Source of the DNA: Cyclobacteriaceae bacterium
GTDB taxonomy: Bacteria; Bacteroidota; Bacteroidia; Cytophagales; Cyclobacteriaceae
Direction: 5' to 3'
Assembly (NCBI GenBank): GCA_009885605.1
Contig: VFKK01000221.1
Location: 1 to 6,257 of the forward strand
DNA length: 6,257 bases
Below the pieces are notes generated by a model, which was not told the DNA's origin, ran no database searches, and saw nothing but the letters and a program-made list of their open reading frames with translations. Below, piece after piece: positions 1-6,257 of the stretch. The first letter of the stretch is position 1; every line of letters begins with the position of its first letter. Both the position numbers and the translations under genes were made by a program.

Positions 1-285
1 CAAAAAAATTGCTCCCAATCCGAACGCCGTGGTCATGGATGCTCGGTGATAAGCAATATTTTTTTGTTTGATAAAGACCAATCCTGCAATCAATGCTATG
101 GTAGCGGCTGAATTGATCACAGCATTCAGGTGTGGGAGAAAATAAACCCAATCAGCCCCCAAATCAACTTTAGTCGGCATGTAGATTAAGATTGCCACAA
201 CAACCGGGATTAGTATAGAAATCGCTACTATCCAGCTTTTTACCTTCGCTTCATTCTGAAGTAATCCAATGTTACTTTTTTCCAT
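1..285 (-). CDS. DUF420 family membrane protein, 3' end cut off
   Basis: The first 95 codons of a membrane protein are present, from an ATG at 285 to the left window edge; the frame is still open there. The translation begins MEKSNIGLLQNEAKVKSW, then has hydrophobic segments at about residues 18-36 and 51-71 and the start of a third at 82-95. Two histidines lie at or near membrane boundaries: H52 in PHLNAVIN and H80 in AYHRAS. This pattern fits the DUF420 (YozB-like) family, members of which occur beside cytochrome oxidase genes; family members are usually around 130-190 residues, so about half is missing. The biochemical role of the family is not firmly established; a part in oxidase assembly is inferred from context. 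The start overlaps the end of sco by 14 nt, which suggests translational coupling. The start is well supported; the family name is from recall of the motif pattern. Confidence 0.85.
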   Translation of the reverse strand, partial: MEKSNIGLLQNEAKVKSWIVAISILIPVVVAILIYMPTKVDLGADWVYFLPHLNAVINSAATIALIAGLVFIKQKNIAYHRASMTTAFGLGAIFL

Positions 286-940
286 GTAATAATATTTTTG
301 CTTCCAGCATTAATAAGTCAACATCCTCCCTATTTGTTCCGCTGTAATAGCCTCTTATTCTACCTAATTCATCTACGAGGATAAATTTATCACTATGAAC
401 AAAGTCATCTGCGACTCCGTTTCCGTCTAAAGTAGGAATCACAAACCCGCATCTTGCCAATCGGTAGGTTTCAAGCTTATCTCCGGTAAGGAAATCCCAT
501 TTCCCTGCTTGGGCAAAATGTCTGTCCGCATATTCTTTTAGGATTGCAGGAGTGTCATAATCCGGATCTATACTTATTGAAAAGATCTGCACTCCGGATT
601 CATCTCTGAACATGTCATTGACACGTTCCATTTCCCGGGACATATCAGGGCATATACTTGGACATGAGGTGAAAAAGAAATCCACGATCGTGACCTTACC
701 TTCCATTTGAGCTTTCCCTACTATTTTTCCTTCTTGATTGGTAAAGGCAAAATCGGGGATGTAGTGTTGGGTAGTGTCAGTTATGGGACACTCCTGAAAT
801 GGATTATCTACGCCTTTTTCGAAAAAAATAGGAAGTTCGAATTCATTGGATCCAAAACCTCTCAGAAACATGAATATTAAAATGGGTACCAACAGGATGC
901 AGACTAAAACCATCCCTTGCAAAATCCTAATTCCTCTCAT
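272..940 (-). CDS. sco: Sco1/SenC/PrrC family copper chaperone for cytochrome oxidase assembly
   Basis: A 222-residue membrane-anchored thioredoxin-fold protein that binds copper and helps metallate or reduce the CuA site of oxidase subunit II outside the cytoplasmic membrane. Residues 8-28 form one hydrophobic anchor after a short basic N-terminus (MRGIR), leaving the rest extracytoplasmic. The diagnostic Sco residues are present: the CxxxC pair C93 and C97 in FTSCPSICPDM, and the copper-ligand histidine H182 in DDFVHSDKF. The SISIDPDYDTP segment (121-131) is also typical of the family. Two further cysteines, C51 and C164, sit outside the canonical motif. I chose the ATG at 940: an in-frame GTG at 976 would add 12 residues but lies inside a terminator hairpin, and the ATG version starts directly before the anchor. 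No Shine-Dalgarno motif is visible. The last codons overlap the DUF420 gene. The family call is very secure; the start is moderately so. Confidence 0.95.
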   Translation of the reverse strand: MRGIRILQGMVLVCILLVPILIFMFLRGFGSNEFELPIFFEKGVDNPFQECPITDTTQHYIPDFAFTNQEGKIVGKAQMEGKVTIVDFFFTSCPSICPDMSREMERVNDMFRDESGVQIFSISIDPDYDTPAILKEYADRHFAQAGKWDFLTGDKLETYRLARCGFVIPTLDGNGVADDFVHSDKFILVDELGRIRGYYSGTNREDVDLLMLEAKILLHGKK

Positions 941-953
941 AGCAGTTATGTAA

Positions 954-991
954 CAAAAAGAAGGTTGAAGTGTCACACCTCAACCTTCTTT
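954..991 (-). terminator. Rho-independent terminator-like hairpin between subunit IV gene and sco
   Basis: Arms 957-971 and 977-991 are complementary over 15 pairs with a 5-nt loop (972-976). The single non-Watson-Crick position (969/979) is A/C on the plus strand but becomes a U-G wobble in minus-strand RNA, so the structure is perfect only in the cluster's own transcript. The 3' arm ends in UUCUUU and continues UUG, giving a short U tract. It lies 19 nt after the stop codon of the subunit IV gene and its stem ends 16 nt before the sco ATG. On the plus strand there is also an 11-T run at 999-1009, seven bases beyond the stem, so weak termination in the other direction is possible, although no plus-strand gene enters here. 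Confidence 0.75.
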
Positions 992-1010
992 ATTTCAATT
1001 TTTTTTTTTA

Positions 1011-1340
1011 TTACCAACGCATCAAGAAGATTTCAGAACCTTCTTTCATCAACGCGATAACCAGCCAAACGAGGAAAATCAAAGGTACGATGATCGAGAA
1101 AAATAAAGGTTTTGCTTCTTCTCCCAAGTGCATGAATTCCATCATGATATACTTTGCTTTCCAGATGGTAAGAGCGATGAAAAGAAAGTAAAGTATAAAT
1201 CCCCTGTCCATGGTGAAAGCCATGATAAATTCAACAACAGTAATAGCTAGAAGTATTCCAGCTGTTTTCCAGATTTTCTTAACCTTTTCTTCGTTTCGAG
1301 GCTGAACCTCAAGAGTTGATTTATTTTCTTGAATTAGCAT
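1011..1340 (-). CDS. Cytochrome c oxidase subunit IV (small prokaryotic type, CoxD-like)
   Basis: A 109-residue protein with a charged cytoplasmic N-terminus (residues 1-23, rich in E, K, R and N) followed by three hydrophobic helices at about 24-44, 47-68 and 79-98. The arrangement, including MMEFMHLG at the end of helix 2 (66-73), matches the prokaryotic COX4 (COX4_pro) family of oxidase subunit IV, which sits at the edge of the complex and is thought to aid stability or assembly rather than catalysis; it carries no cofactor ligands. The ATG at 1340 follows coxC by 18 nt, with an A-rich leader (TTAAAAATTGATAT) and no Shine-Dalgarno motif, which is usual in Bacteroidota. It is the last gene before the hairpin at 954-991, so it probably ends the main structural transcript. 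The call rests on size, helix pattern and position; sequence identity in this family is low. Confidence 0.85.
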   Translation of the reverse strand: MLIQENKSTLEVQPRNEEKVKKIWKTAGILLAITVVEFIMAFTMDRGFILYFLFIALTIWKAKYIMMEFMHLGEEAKPLFFSIIVPLIFLVWLVIALMKEGSEIFLMRW

Positions 1341-1358
1341 ATATCAATTTTTAAAGGC

Positions 1359-2135
1359 TTAGATCAGATAGAATAAGGTGAATACAAATACCCACACCAA
1401 GTCAACAAAGTGCCAATAAAGGCCAATTTTCTCAACCATTTCATAATGTCCTCTTTTATCATAAACTCCAACAGCAGCCTGATAGAAACATAGGAATAGA
1501 AGGAAGACACCGATTGTAACGTGGAATCCGTGGAATCCAGTGATAAAGAAGAAAAGCTGAGCAAAAGCAGGAGGACCGTACTCGTTTACATTCAAATTGG
1601 CACCAAAAACAGTTTCAGTAACAAGGCGGTTTAGGCTGTTCACATAAGTCAGGACAGTTCCACCTTCTGTACCATGAATGAAGTGATTCCACTCCCAAGC
1701 CTGACAGCTAAGGAAGGTAATACCTCCTAAAAGAGTCCAAAGCATCCATTTTACTACATCATTTCTATCGTTTCTATGACCAGCTTCTACTGCCAGGACC
1801 ATAGTAACTGAAGAAGAAATTAAAACGAAAGTCATGATTCCAACGAAAATCAAAGGGGCATGGAGACCATGAACAAATGGCAGAGCTTCAAATACTAATT
1901 CGGGCACCGGCCAGTATTCATTCGAACCAAGAAACTCACCCGCAGGACCAGCATAAGTAGGATAACTTACTCTGATCGACAAATAGGTTATCAAAAATGC
2001 AGCGAAAGTGAAGATGTCGGAAAGTAGAAAAAACCACATCATGATTTTTCCATAGCTGGCTTTGAAAGGTTCGTTACCACCTCCCCAAGTGCCTCTTTTT
2101 GAGCTAACTCCTATTGCAGTAGAATGCGCAGACAT
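1359..2135 (-). CDS. coxC: Cytochrome c oxidase subunit III (canonical copy)
   Basis: A 258-residue membrane protein of the heme-copper oxidase subunit III family, which stabilises subunit I and supports proton uptake without binding a metal. Five helices are visible at about 28-51, 93-114, 128-147, 190-213 and 238-257, as in the short five-helix forms; the first two helices of seven-helix subunits III are absent. Family signatures are FFLLSDIFTFAAF (D40 at the position of the DCCD-reactive Glu of the mitochondrial subunit), QAWEW (Q145, E148), TGFHGFHVTIG (199-209) and YWHFVDLVW (240-248, D245). The region between helices 1 and 2 (about 52-92) and the loop 150-188 before TGFHGFH are longer than in the neighbouring paralog. 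The gene starts 27 nt after the short subunit III-like gene and ends 18 nt before the subunit IV gene, so it is surely co-transcribed with them. Very secure family call. Confidence 0.96.
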   Translation of the reverse strand: MSAHSTAIGVSSKRGTWGGGNEPFKASYGKIMMWFFLLSDIFTFAAFLITYLSIRVSYPTYAGPAGEFLGSNEYWPVPELVFEALPFVHGLHAPLIFVGIMTFVLISSSVTMVLAVEAGHRNDRNDVVKWMLWTLLGGITFLSCQAWEWNHFIHGTEGGTVLTYVNSLNRLVTETVFGANLNVNEYGPPAFAQLFFFITGFHGFHVTIGVFLLFLCFYQAAVGVYDKRGHYEMVEKIGLYWHFVDLVWVFVFTLFYLI

Positions 2136-2162
2136 AGATTAATTATTTGTACCGGGTTTTAT

Positions 2163-2744
2163 TTAATGATTCAAAAGCAAAAACATAAACAGATATAGCC
2201 ACAACCCTGCTAGAAAGTGCCAGTATGTAGTGGCCATTTCCATCGCAATCATTGACTTGGAATGAACCTCATATCTGAAGCTCGAAATTAATACAATAAT
2301 CAGAAATATCACACCGCTGATCAAGTGAACAGCATGAAGACCTGTAAAAACATATAGAAAAGATCCGGATGGATTTCCAACAAAAAACACTTCACGATCC
2401 ACCATTGCTATCCAACTATACCACTGACCTATAAGAAAGGCTATTCCAAGTAAAACAGCCAGTGACATTCCAATTCTGACTCCGGCCAAATTATCCTTTT
2501 GAGCAGAATAGTAGGCAAAATGTAAGAAAATACTACTCAAAACGACTATTCCTGATGTGATCCAAAAGATTACAGGCAAATCATAATCAAGCCAATTTCC
2601 TTCAGCTTGTCTTACAATATATGCGCTTGTAAGACCTGCAAAAACCATAACAACTGTCACCATGAACAACCAAAGAGCAAATTTCTTTGGATGCATGGAA
2701 ATAGGTTGCTCTACCAAATCAATATAATTCAATTCCTTTTCCAT
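2163..2744 (-). CDS. Short heme-copper oxidase subunit III-like protein (divergent paralog)
   Basis: A 193-residue five-helix protein (helices near 20-42, 57-79, 88-112, 129-153 and 171-190) clearly related to subunit III: GLHAVHLISG (135-144) matches the FHGFHVTIG signature and YWHFLAGLW (174-182) matches YWHFVDLVW of the adjacent coxC. It differs from coxC at the acidic positions: V31 stands where coxC has D40, S110 (QWYSW) where coxC has E148 (QAWEW), and A179 where coxC has D245. The inter-helix loops are also short, so the protein is 65 residues smaller. The ATG at 2744 follows the ctaB stop by only 4 nt, implying translational coupling. Tandem subunit III-like genes of this kind are, from memory, common in Bacteroidota oxidase clusters. 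It probably sits in the same oxidase as a second III-like subunit, or serves in assembly; the sequence does not decide between these. Family call secure, role uncertain. Confidence 0.9.
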   Translation of the reverse strand: MEKELNYIDLVEQPISMHPKKFALWLFMVTVVMVFAGLTSAYIVRQAEGNWLDYDLPVIFWITSGIVVLSSIFLHFAYYSAQKDNLAGVRIGMSLAVLLGIAFLIGQWYSWIAMVDREVFFVGNPSGSFLYVFTGLHAVHLISGVIFLIIVLISSFRYEVHSKSMIAMEMATTYWHFLAGLWLYLFMFLLLNH

Positions 2745-2748
2745 GGTA

Positions 2749-3651
2749 TTAAGGCAATTTGTCTAATAAGTAAGCAATCTGAACTATTGGCAGATAAAGA
2801 AAAGAACCAAACATGATTTTCAAAGCGGATTTTCGGGAACAATCTCTCATCAGGGAAAATGTCTGTGCCAAGAATAAAACGCCACAAATCGTAGCTACGA
2901 TTCCTGAATTCAAGCCTGTCAGTCCAAAATAGGTTGGCAATAGTCCCAGTGGAAGAAGGAAAAGCGTATAAATCATGATCTGTATAGCTGTGTTTAGATC
3001 CTTTCCTCCTCCACTTGGGAGAAGTTTAAACCCTGCGGCTTTATAATCCTCATCGCTTACCCAGGCAATTGCCCAGAAGTGAGGAAATTGCCAGATAAAC
3101 TGAATCCCGAAAATAATTAGCGCTTCGTAAGAAATACTTCCTGTAGCTGCAGTCCAGCCCAATAAAGGCGGCATTGCTCCCGGAATAGCTCCAACAAATA
3201 CTGCAATCGGACCTACTCTTTTTAAAGGGGTATATGCGAACACATACAGAACCATACTTAAAATTCCGAGCCAGGTTGTCAAAGGATTTGTAAAAATCCA
3301 AAGCAAAGAAATTCCGGTTACAGCTACCAGGGAGGTAAACCAATAAGCTTCTTGCAGGGAAATGATTTGAAGCGGAAGAGGACGATTTTGAGTTCGCTTC
3401 ATAAGCTTATCAAGATCGCGTTCCATGATTTCGTTAGCAGCTCCTGAGGCACCGCTGATCAGGAATCCGCCAAGCGCTAATCCAAGAAACCCTGCCCAAC
3501 CAAAGCTTGAGCCTTGATCACCAAGAATATATCCGAATACGGCTGAGAATGTCACCAATGCCGATAATCTGAATTTTAATAGTTCAGAATAGGCTTTGAT
3601 TCTGGTAAGAATCAGGTTGGAATTATGGTCAGTTACATCAACTGTCCTCAT
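2749..3651 (-). CDS. ctaB: Protoheme IX farnesyltransferase (heme O synthase)
   Basis: A 300-residue integral membrane prenyltransferase of the UbiA superfamily that transfers a farnesyl group from farnesyl diphosphate to the 2-vinyl of heme B, giving heme O for CtaA. The first Asp-rich, Mg-diphosphate-binding motif is ANEIMERDLDKLMKRTQNRP (N73, E77, D79, D81; E77 replaces the more usual Asp). YTPLKR (140-145), GAIPGAMPPLLGW (154-166) and QFPHFWAIAWVSDEDYKAAG (188-207, with the second acidic motif S199-D200-E201-D202) are hallmark heme O synthase segments and separate it from UbiA or chlorophyll synthases. Length is typical. I chose the ATG at 3651, 2 nt after the ctaA stop; an in-frame TTG at 3657 would add two residues and overlap that stop as TTGA. 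Position between ctaA and the subunit III genes fits supply of heme A to the oxidase encoded here. Very secure. Confidence 0.97.
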   Translation of the reverse strand: MRTVDVTDHNSNLILTRIKAYSELLKFRLSALVTFSAVFGYILGDQGSSFGWAGFLGLALGGFLISGASGAANEIMERDLDKLMKRTQNRPLPLQIISLQEAYWFTSLVAVTGISLLWIFTNPLTTWLGILSMVLYVFAYTPLKRVGPIAVFVGAIPGAMPPLLGWTAATGSISYEALIIFGIQFIWQFPHFWAIAWVSDEDYKAAGFKLLPSGGGKDLNTAIQIMIYTLFLLPLGLLPTYFGLTGLNSGIVATICGVLFLAQTFSLMRDCSRKSALKIMFGSFLYLPIVQIAYLLDKLP

Positions 3652-3653
3652 GT

Positions 3654-4730
3654 TCAATTTTCTTTAAATCGAAACTGAATATGGTCTCTAATCTGAAGTA
3701 GCAATAATACTTGCACTCCGATGATCAAAGAACCAATTAATAAATGGATAGGCTGCAGGAATGCAGGAATACCGAAGTATGCCATTCCAATGCCCGTTAT
3801 TATTTCAAGTATTACGAACAAAACCAATACTTGCGACCAAAGATTTATCTGAGATTTTCTAGTGGTGTATTTGAATACCCAAAAGAAAAATAACAAATTA
3901 GATCCAAGGATAAGAATTGAGTAGGATCTGTGAATGAGGAAACTTAAACCCACTTTATCAACCCACTCTTCTCTCAGCATATTACCAAGTGTAAAGGAAA
4001 TTTGATCGATTTGTTCTCTAACCTGAGTTCCAAGGATTATCTGGAAAACCATCAAGATTAAGGCAAGAACAAGGATCCACTTAACTTTTACAGGAACATC
4101 CAACTTCACGACTCCACTTTTCAATAATTTTTCTGACCTATGATAAACATAGATTAACAAAGCCACTAACACCAAGGCAAGGAGCATATGGAAAGTGATC
4201 ATCCAGGTGAGAAGGTTAGTAGAGACTACTATTGAACCTATCCAGCCTTGAAAAAGCACTAGGACCAGGGAAGAAATTGAGAGAATTGGAATTACTTTAT
4301 CAATCTTCCAAAGCGCAAGGGATTTCCAAACGGTCAGAATAATCAATAAGCCTATCACAACTCCAATAAGTCGGTTGACATATTCAATCCAGGTTTTCAA
4401 AGCATTGAATTCCTCTTCAATCAGGATTGACTTATCATTTGCAATTCTATCCGCAGTCTCAGTAAAGCCAAGTTTTTCAAGTGAAGCCACAAACCGTTCG
4501 TTTTTGGCAATTCTCTTTTGAAGATAAATTTCCTGATAATTTTTTGGGAGCTGGTCAACACTTGTTGGCGGCACCAAACTCCCAAAACATTTTGGCCAAT
4601 CGGGGCAGCCCATGCCTGAACCAGTGCTTCTTACTATCCCGCCAACCAGTATCAGAAAATAAACAGCTACCACCGTGAACAAACTGACACGTCGGAAGCT
4701 GTTTACAATATCTTTAATGCTTTGACTCAT
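3654..4730 (-). CDS. ctaA: Heme A synthase (COX15/CtaA family)
   Basis: A 358-residue eight-helix membrane protein that oxidises the C8 methyl of heme O to the formyl group of heme A. Helices are near 16-34, 115-136, 145-168, 174-196, 217-236, 263-286, 298-318 and 325-346. After helix 1 comes VRSTGSGMGCPDWPKCFG with a cysteine pair (C42, C48) like the extracytoplasmic Cys pair of Bacillus CtaA. E116 of the helix 2 motif is present (IEYVNR), but N119 stands where the family normally has a heme-ligand His. The other three ligand positions are kept: H181 (helix 4), H267 (IHRSY, helix 6) and H329 (PIHLL, helix 8). A 66-residue charged loop (49-114) between helices 1 and 2 is unusually long. The ATG at 4730 lies inside the coxA end, a 17-nt overlap suggesting coupling; an in-frame TTG at 4736 would add two residues. 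Family call very secure. Confidence 0.96.
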   Translation of the reverse strand: MSQSIKDIVNSFRRVSLFTVVAVYFLILVGGIVRSTGSGMGCPDWPKCFGSLVPPTSVDQLPKNYQEIYLQKRIAKNERFVASLEKLGFTETADRIANDKSILIEEEFNALKTWIEYVNRLIGVVIGLLIILTVWKSLALWKIDKVIPILSISSLVLVLFQGWIGSIVVSTNLLTWMITFHMLLALVLVALLIYVYHRSEKLLKSGVVKLDVPVKVKWILVLALILMVFQIILGTQVREQIDQISFTLGNMLREEWVDKVGLSFLIHRSYSILILGSNLLFFFWVFKYTTRKSQINLWSQVLVLFVILEIITGIGMAYFGIPAFLQPIHLLIGSLIIGVQVLLLLQIRDHIQFRFKEN

Positions 4731-6257
4731 TTGCAATCAAAACCTCCGACTCGTCTTTCATAATTTCCATTTCAAGCTTAACTAAATCCTGCTCGTGAGG
4801 AAGGTTTGATTCGGGAGTTGCGGAAAGAGGAATAGTCTGAGGTATAAAATCCTCCGCAGCACCTGGCTTTGAATAATCATAAGGCCATCTGTAAACTGAA
4901 GGAATTTCGCCAGGCCAGTTACCATGACCAGGGTGTAAAGGCGTAGTCCACTCAAGTGTATTTGATCTCCATGGATTAAGCGTTGCTTTTCTTCCTCGGA
5001 ACATGCTATAGAAGAAGTTGAACATGAAGATGAACTGAGCTGCGAAAGTGATGATCGCCGCGACAGAAACAAACATGTTCAAGTCTGTGTACATATTTGC
5101 AAACTCAAAGTTTGTCCAGGAATAATATCTTCTCGGGAAACCTGCAATACCGATGTAATGCATAGGGAAAAACACCAAGTAAACACCTGTAAATGTCAAC
5201 CAGAAGTGGATATAACCCAATCGAGCATCCATCATTCTGCCAAACATTTTAGGGAACCAATGGTAAATACCAGCCACCATTCCAAAGAAAGATGCAGAAC
5301 CCATCACAAGGTGGAAGTGAGCTACTACGAAATAGGTATCGTGAAGCTGAATATCAATTGCTGAGTTTCCAAGAAAAATACCCGTTAGACCTCCAGAAAT
5401 GAAGAAGGAAACGAGACCAATCGAGAACAACATACCTGGTGTGAAAATCAAGTTACCTCTCCAAAGTGTAGTCAGGTAGTTGAATACCTTAACAGCTGAA
5501 GGAACCGCAATTATCAAGGTCAAGAACATAAAGATCGAACCTAAGAACGGATTCAAACCTGATACAAACATATGGTGAGCCCATACAATAAAGGAAAGAA
5601 TGGTAATACCTAACATGGATACAATCATGGCTTTATATCCAAAAATCGGCTTTCGTGAGTTCGTAGCAATGATTTCAGAGGTAATACCTAAAGCTGGAAG
5701 CAATACTATATAAACTTCAGGGTGACCCAAGAACCAGAATAAATGCTGAAACAAGACTGGACTTCCTCCTGTGTTTGGCAATGCCTCACCGCCGATATAG
5801 ATATCAGCCAAATAGAAAGAAGTACCAAAACTTCTATCAAAAACCAGTAATAACGCTGCGGCAAATAATACTGGAAAAGCAAGGAGGCCAATTGTTGCTG
5901 TTAGGAAAAACGCCCAGATTGTCAATGGAAGCCTTGAAAAAGACATACCCTTTGTTCTGAGGTTGATAATGGTAGTGATGTAGTTAATACCCCCTAAAAG
6001 AGAGGAGACAATGAAGAAAGTCATCGCCACTAACCACAGTGTCATACCTAATCCTGACCCCGGAATTGCTTGCTCAAGCGCAGATAAAGGAGGATAAACA
6101 ACCCATCCACCACTAGCAGGACCAGTTTTTATAAAAAGGGAAATGAACATGATTACTCCCGAAAGGAAGAAGAACCAGTACGAAAGCATGTTCATAAAAC
6201 CGGAAGCCATGTCACGAGCACCGATTTGCAATGGAATCAGGAAGTTAGAAAACGTAC
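4714..6257 (-). CDS. coxA: Cytochrome c oxidase subunit I, 5' end cut off
   Basis: The C-terminal 513 residues of the catalytic subunit, open to the right edge (fragment begins TFSNFLIPLQIGARDM), so about 80-100 N-terminal residues with helices 1-2 and the first heme a His are missing. The subunit reduces O2 to water at heme a3/CuB and pumps protons. Numbered from the fragment's first residue: D15 (D-channel entrance), GHPEVY with CuB ligand H178, E180 and the crosslinked Y182, the HH pair 227-228 (CuB), K256 in VPSAVKVF (K-channel), H305-D306 (Mg site), H313 (heme a3), H315 (heme a), and the R375-R376 pair. HPEVY plus both channels mark an A1-type, aa3-class enzyme. A hydrophilic tail of about 90 residues ends the protein, with no subunit III fusion. 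The last 17 nt overlap ctaA. Subunit II is expected just upstream, outside the window. Essentially certain. Confidence 0.98.
   Translation of the reverse strand, partial: TFSNFLIPLQIGARDMASGFMNMLSYWFFFLSGVIMFISLFIKTGPASGGWVVYPPLSALEQAIPGSGLGMTLWLVAMTFFIVSSLLGGINYITTIINLRTKGMSFSRLPLTIWAFFLTATIGLLAFPVLFAAALLLVFDRSFGTSFYLADIYIGGEALPNTGGSPVLFQHLFWFLGHPEVYIVLLPALGITSEIIATNSRKPIFGYKAMIVSMLGITILSFIVWAHHMFVSGLNPFLGSIFMFLTLIIAVPSAVKVFNYLTTLWRGNLIFTPGMLFSIGLVSFFISGGLTGIFLGNSAIDIQLHDTYFVVAHFHLVMGSASFFGMVAGIYHWFPKMFGRMMDARLGYIHFWLTFTGVYLVFFPMHYIGIAGFPRRYYSWTNFEFANMYTDLNMFVSVAAIITFAAQFIFMFNFFYSMFRGRKATLNPWRSNTLEWTTPLHPGHGNWPGEIPSVYRWPYDYSKPGAAEDFIPQTIPLSATPESNLPHEQDLVKLEMEIMKDESEVLIANESKH

Noticed and set aside
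272..285. A AAA AAG slippery heptamer in the sco frame, one codon before the stop and inside the DUF420 overlap, resembling a programmed -1 frameshift site.
   Set aside because: A -1 shift leads into the third frame and stops after 11 residues (GTA ACA ... TAA), not into DUF420. I see no stimulatory structure; the A run is explained by the Lys-Lys end and the AT-rich composition.
941..976. Upstream GTG start for sco adding 12 residues (MTLQPSFCYITA).
   Set aside because: It lies in the loop of the terminator hairpin, and the added residues do not resemble a signal or anchor. The ATG at 940 directly precedes the membrane anchor.
970..1191. Plus-strand open frame of 73 codons covering the hairpin and part of the subunit IV gene.
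   Set aside because: It is antisense to a well-supported gene and to the terminator, and its translation shows no family features.
1359..2744. Possibility that the two subunit III-like genes are one gene split by a frameshift.
   Set aside because: Each has its own start and stop and a full set of five helices, with both C-terminal signatures present in each. They are tandem paralogs, not fragments.
5158..5364. Plus-strand open frame of 68 codons rich in His and Cys, at first sight metal-binding.
   Set aside because: It is antisense to the His-rich HDTYFVVAHFH region of coxA, which explains its composition.
1..6257. Search for mobile elements, CRISPR repeats, tRNA/rRNA genes, phage genes or a defence or unknown system.
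   Set aside because: The window is filled by an ordinary oxidase cluster on one strand. I saw no terminal inverted repeats, repeat arrays, RNA genes or unassigned genes.

Overview
The window is one continuous minus-strand gene cluster for an aa3/caa3-type cytochrome c oxidase: structural subunits, heme A biosynthesis and copper/assembly factors. Gene order, the absence of Shine-Dalgarno motifs, A/T-rich leaders, and the CtaA and paired subunit III types point to a member of the Bacteroidota, probably a Cytophagales-like marine or soil aerobe. The phylum is a fairly confident call; the order is a guess from memory of similar clusters.

Reading in the direction of transcription (right to left): oxidase subunit I (coxA, 5' end cut off by the window edge), heme A synthase (ctaA), heme O synthase (ctaB), a short divergent subunit III-like protein, a more canonical subunit III (coxC), and a small prokaryotic subunit IV. 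A 70-nt gap with a strong terminator-like hairpin follows, then a Sco copper chaperone and the first 95 codons of a DUF420 membrane protein that runs off the left edge. Everything except the 70-nt gap is tightly packed: genes overlap by 17 and 14 nt or are separated by 2 to 27 nt.

The genes form one pathway. CtaB farnesylates heme B to heme O, CtaA oxidises heme O to heme A, CoxA holds heme a and the heme a3/CuB centre, Sco delivers copper (mainly to the CuA site of subunit II), and the subunit III and IV proteins complete the membrane complex. Subunit II (coxB, the CuA subunit) is not in the window and would be expected just beyond the right edge, next to coxA.

I found no undescribed system, mobile element, CRISPR array or RNA gene. 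The points worth a second look are residue-level: the short subunit III paralog lacks three carboxylates that the neighbouring subunit III keeps; CtaA has Asn where the helix II heme-ligand His is expected; and a terminator hairpin lies almost directly against the sco start codon. No stretch over 300 bases lacks a gene.
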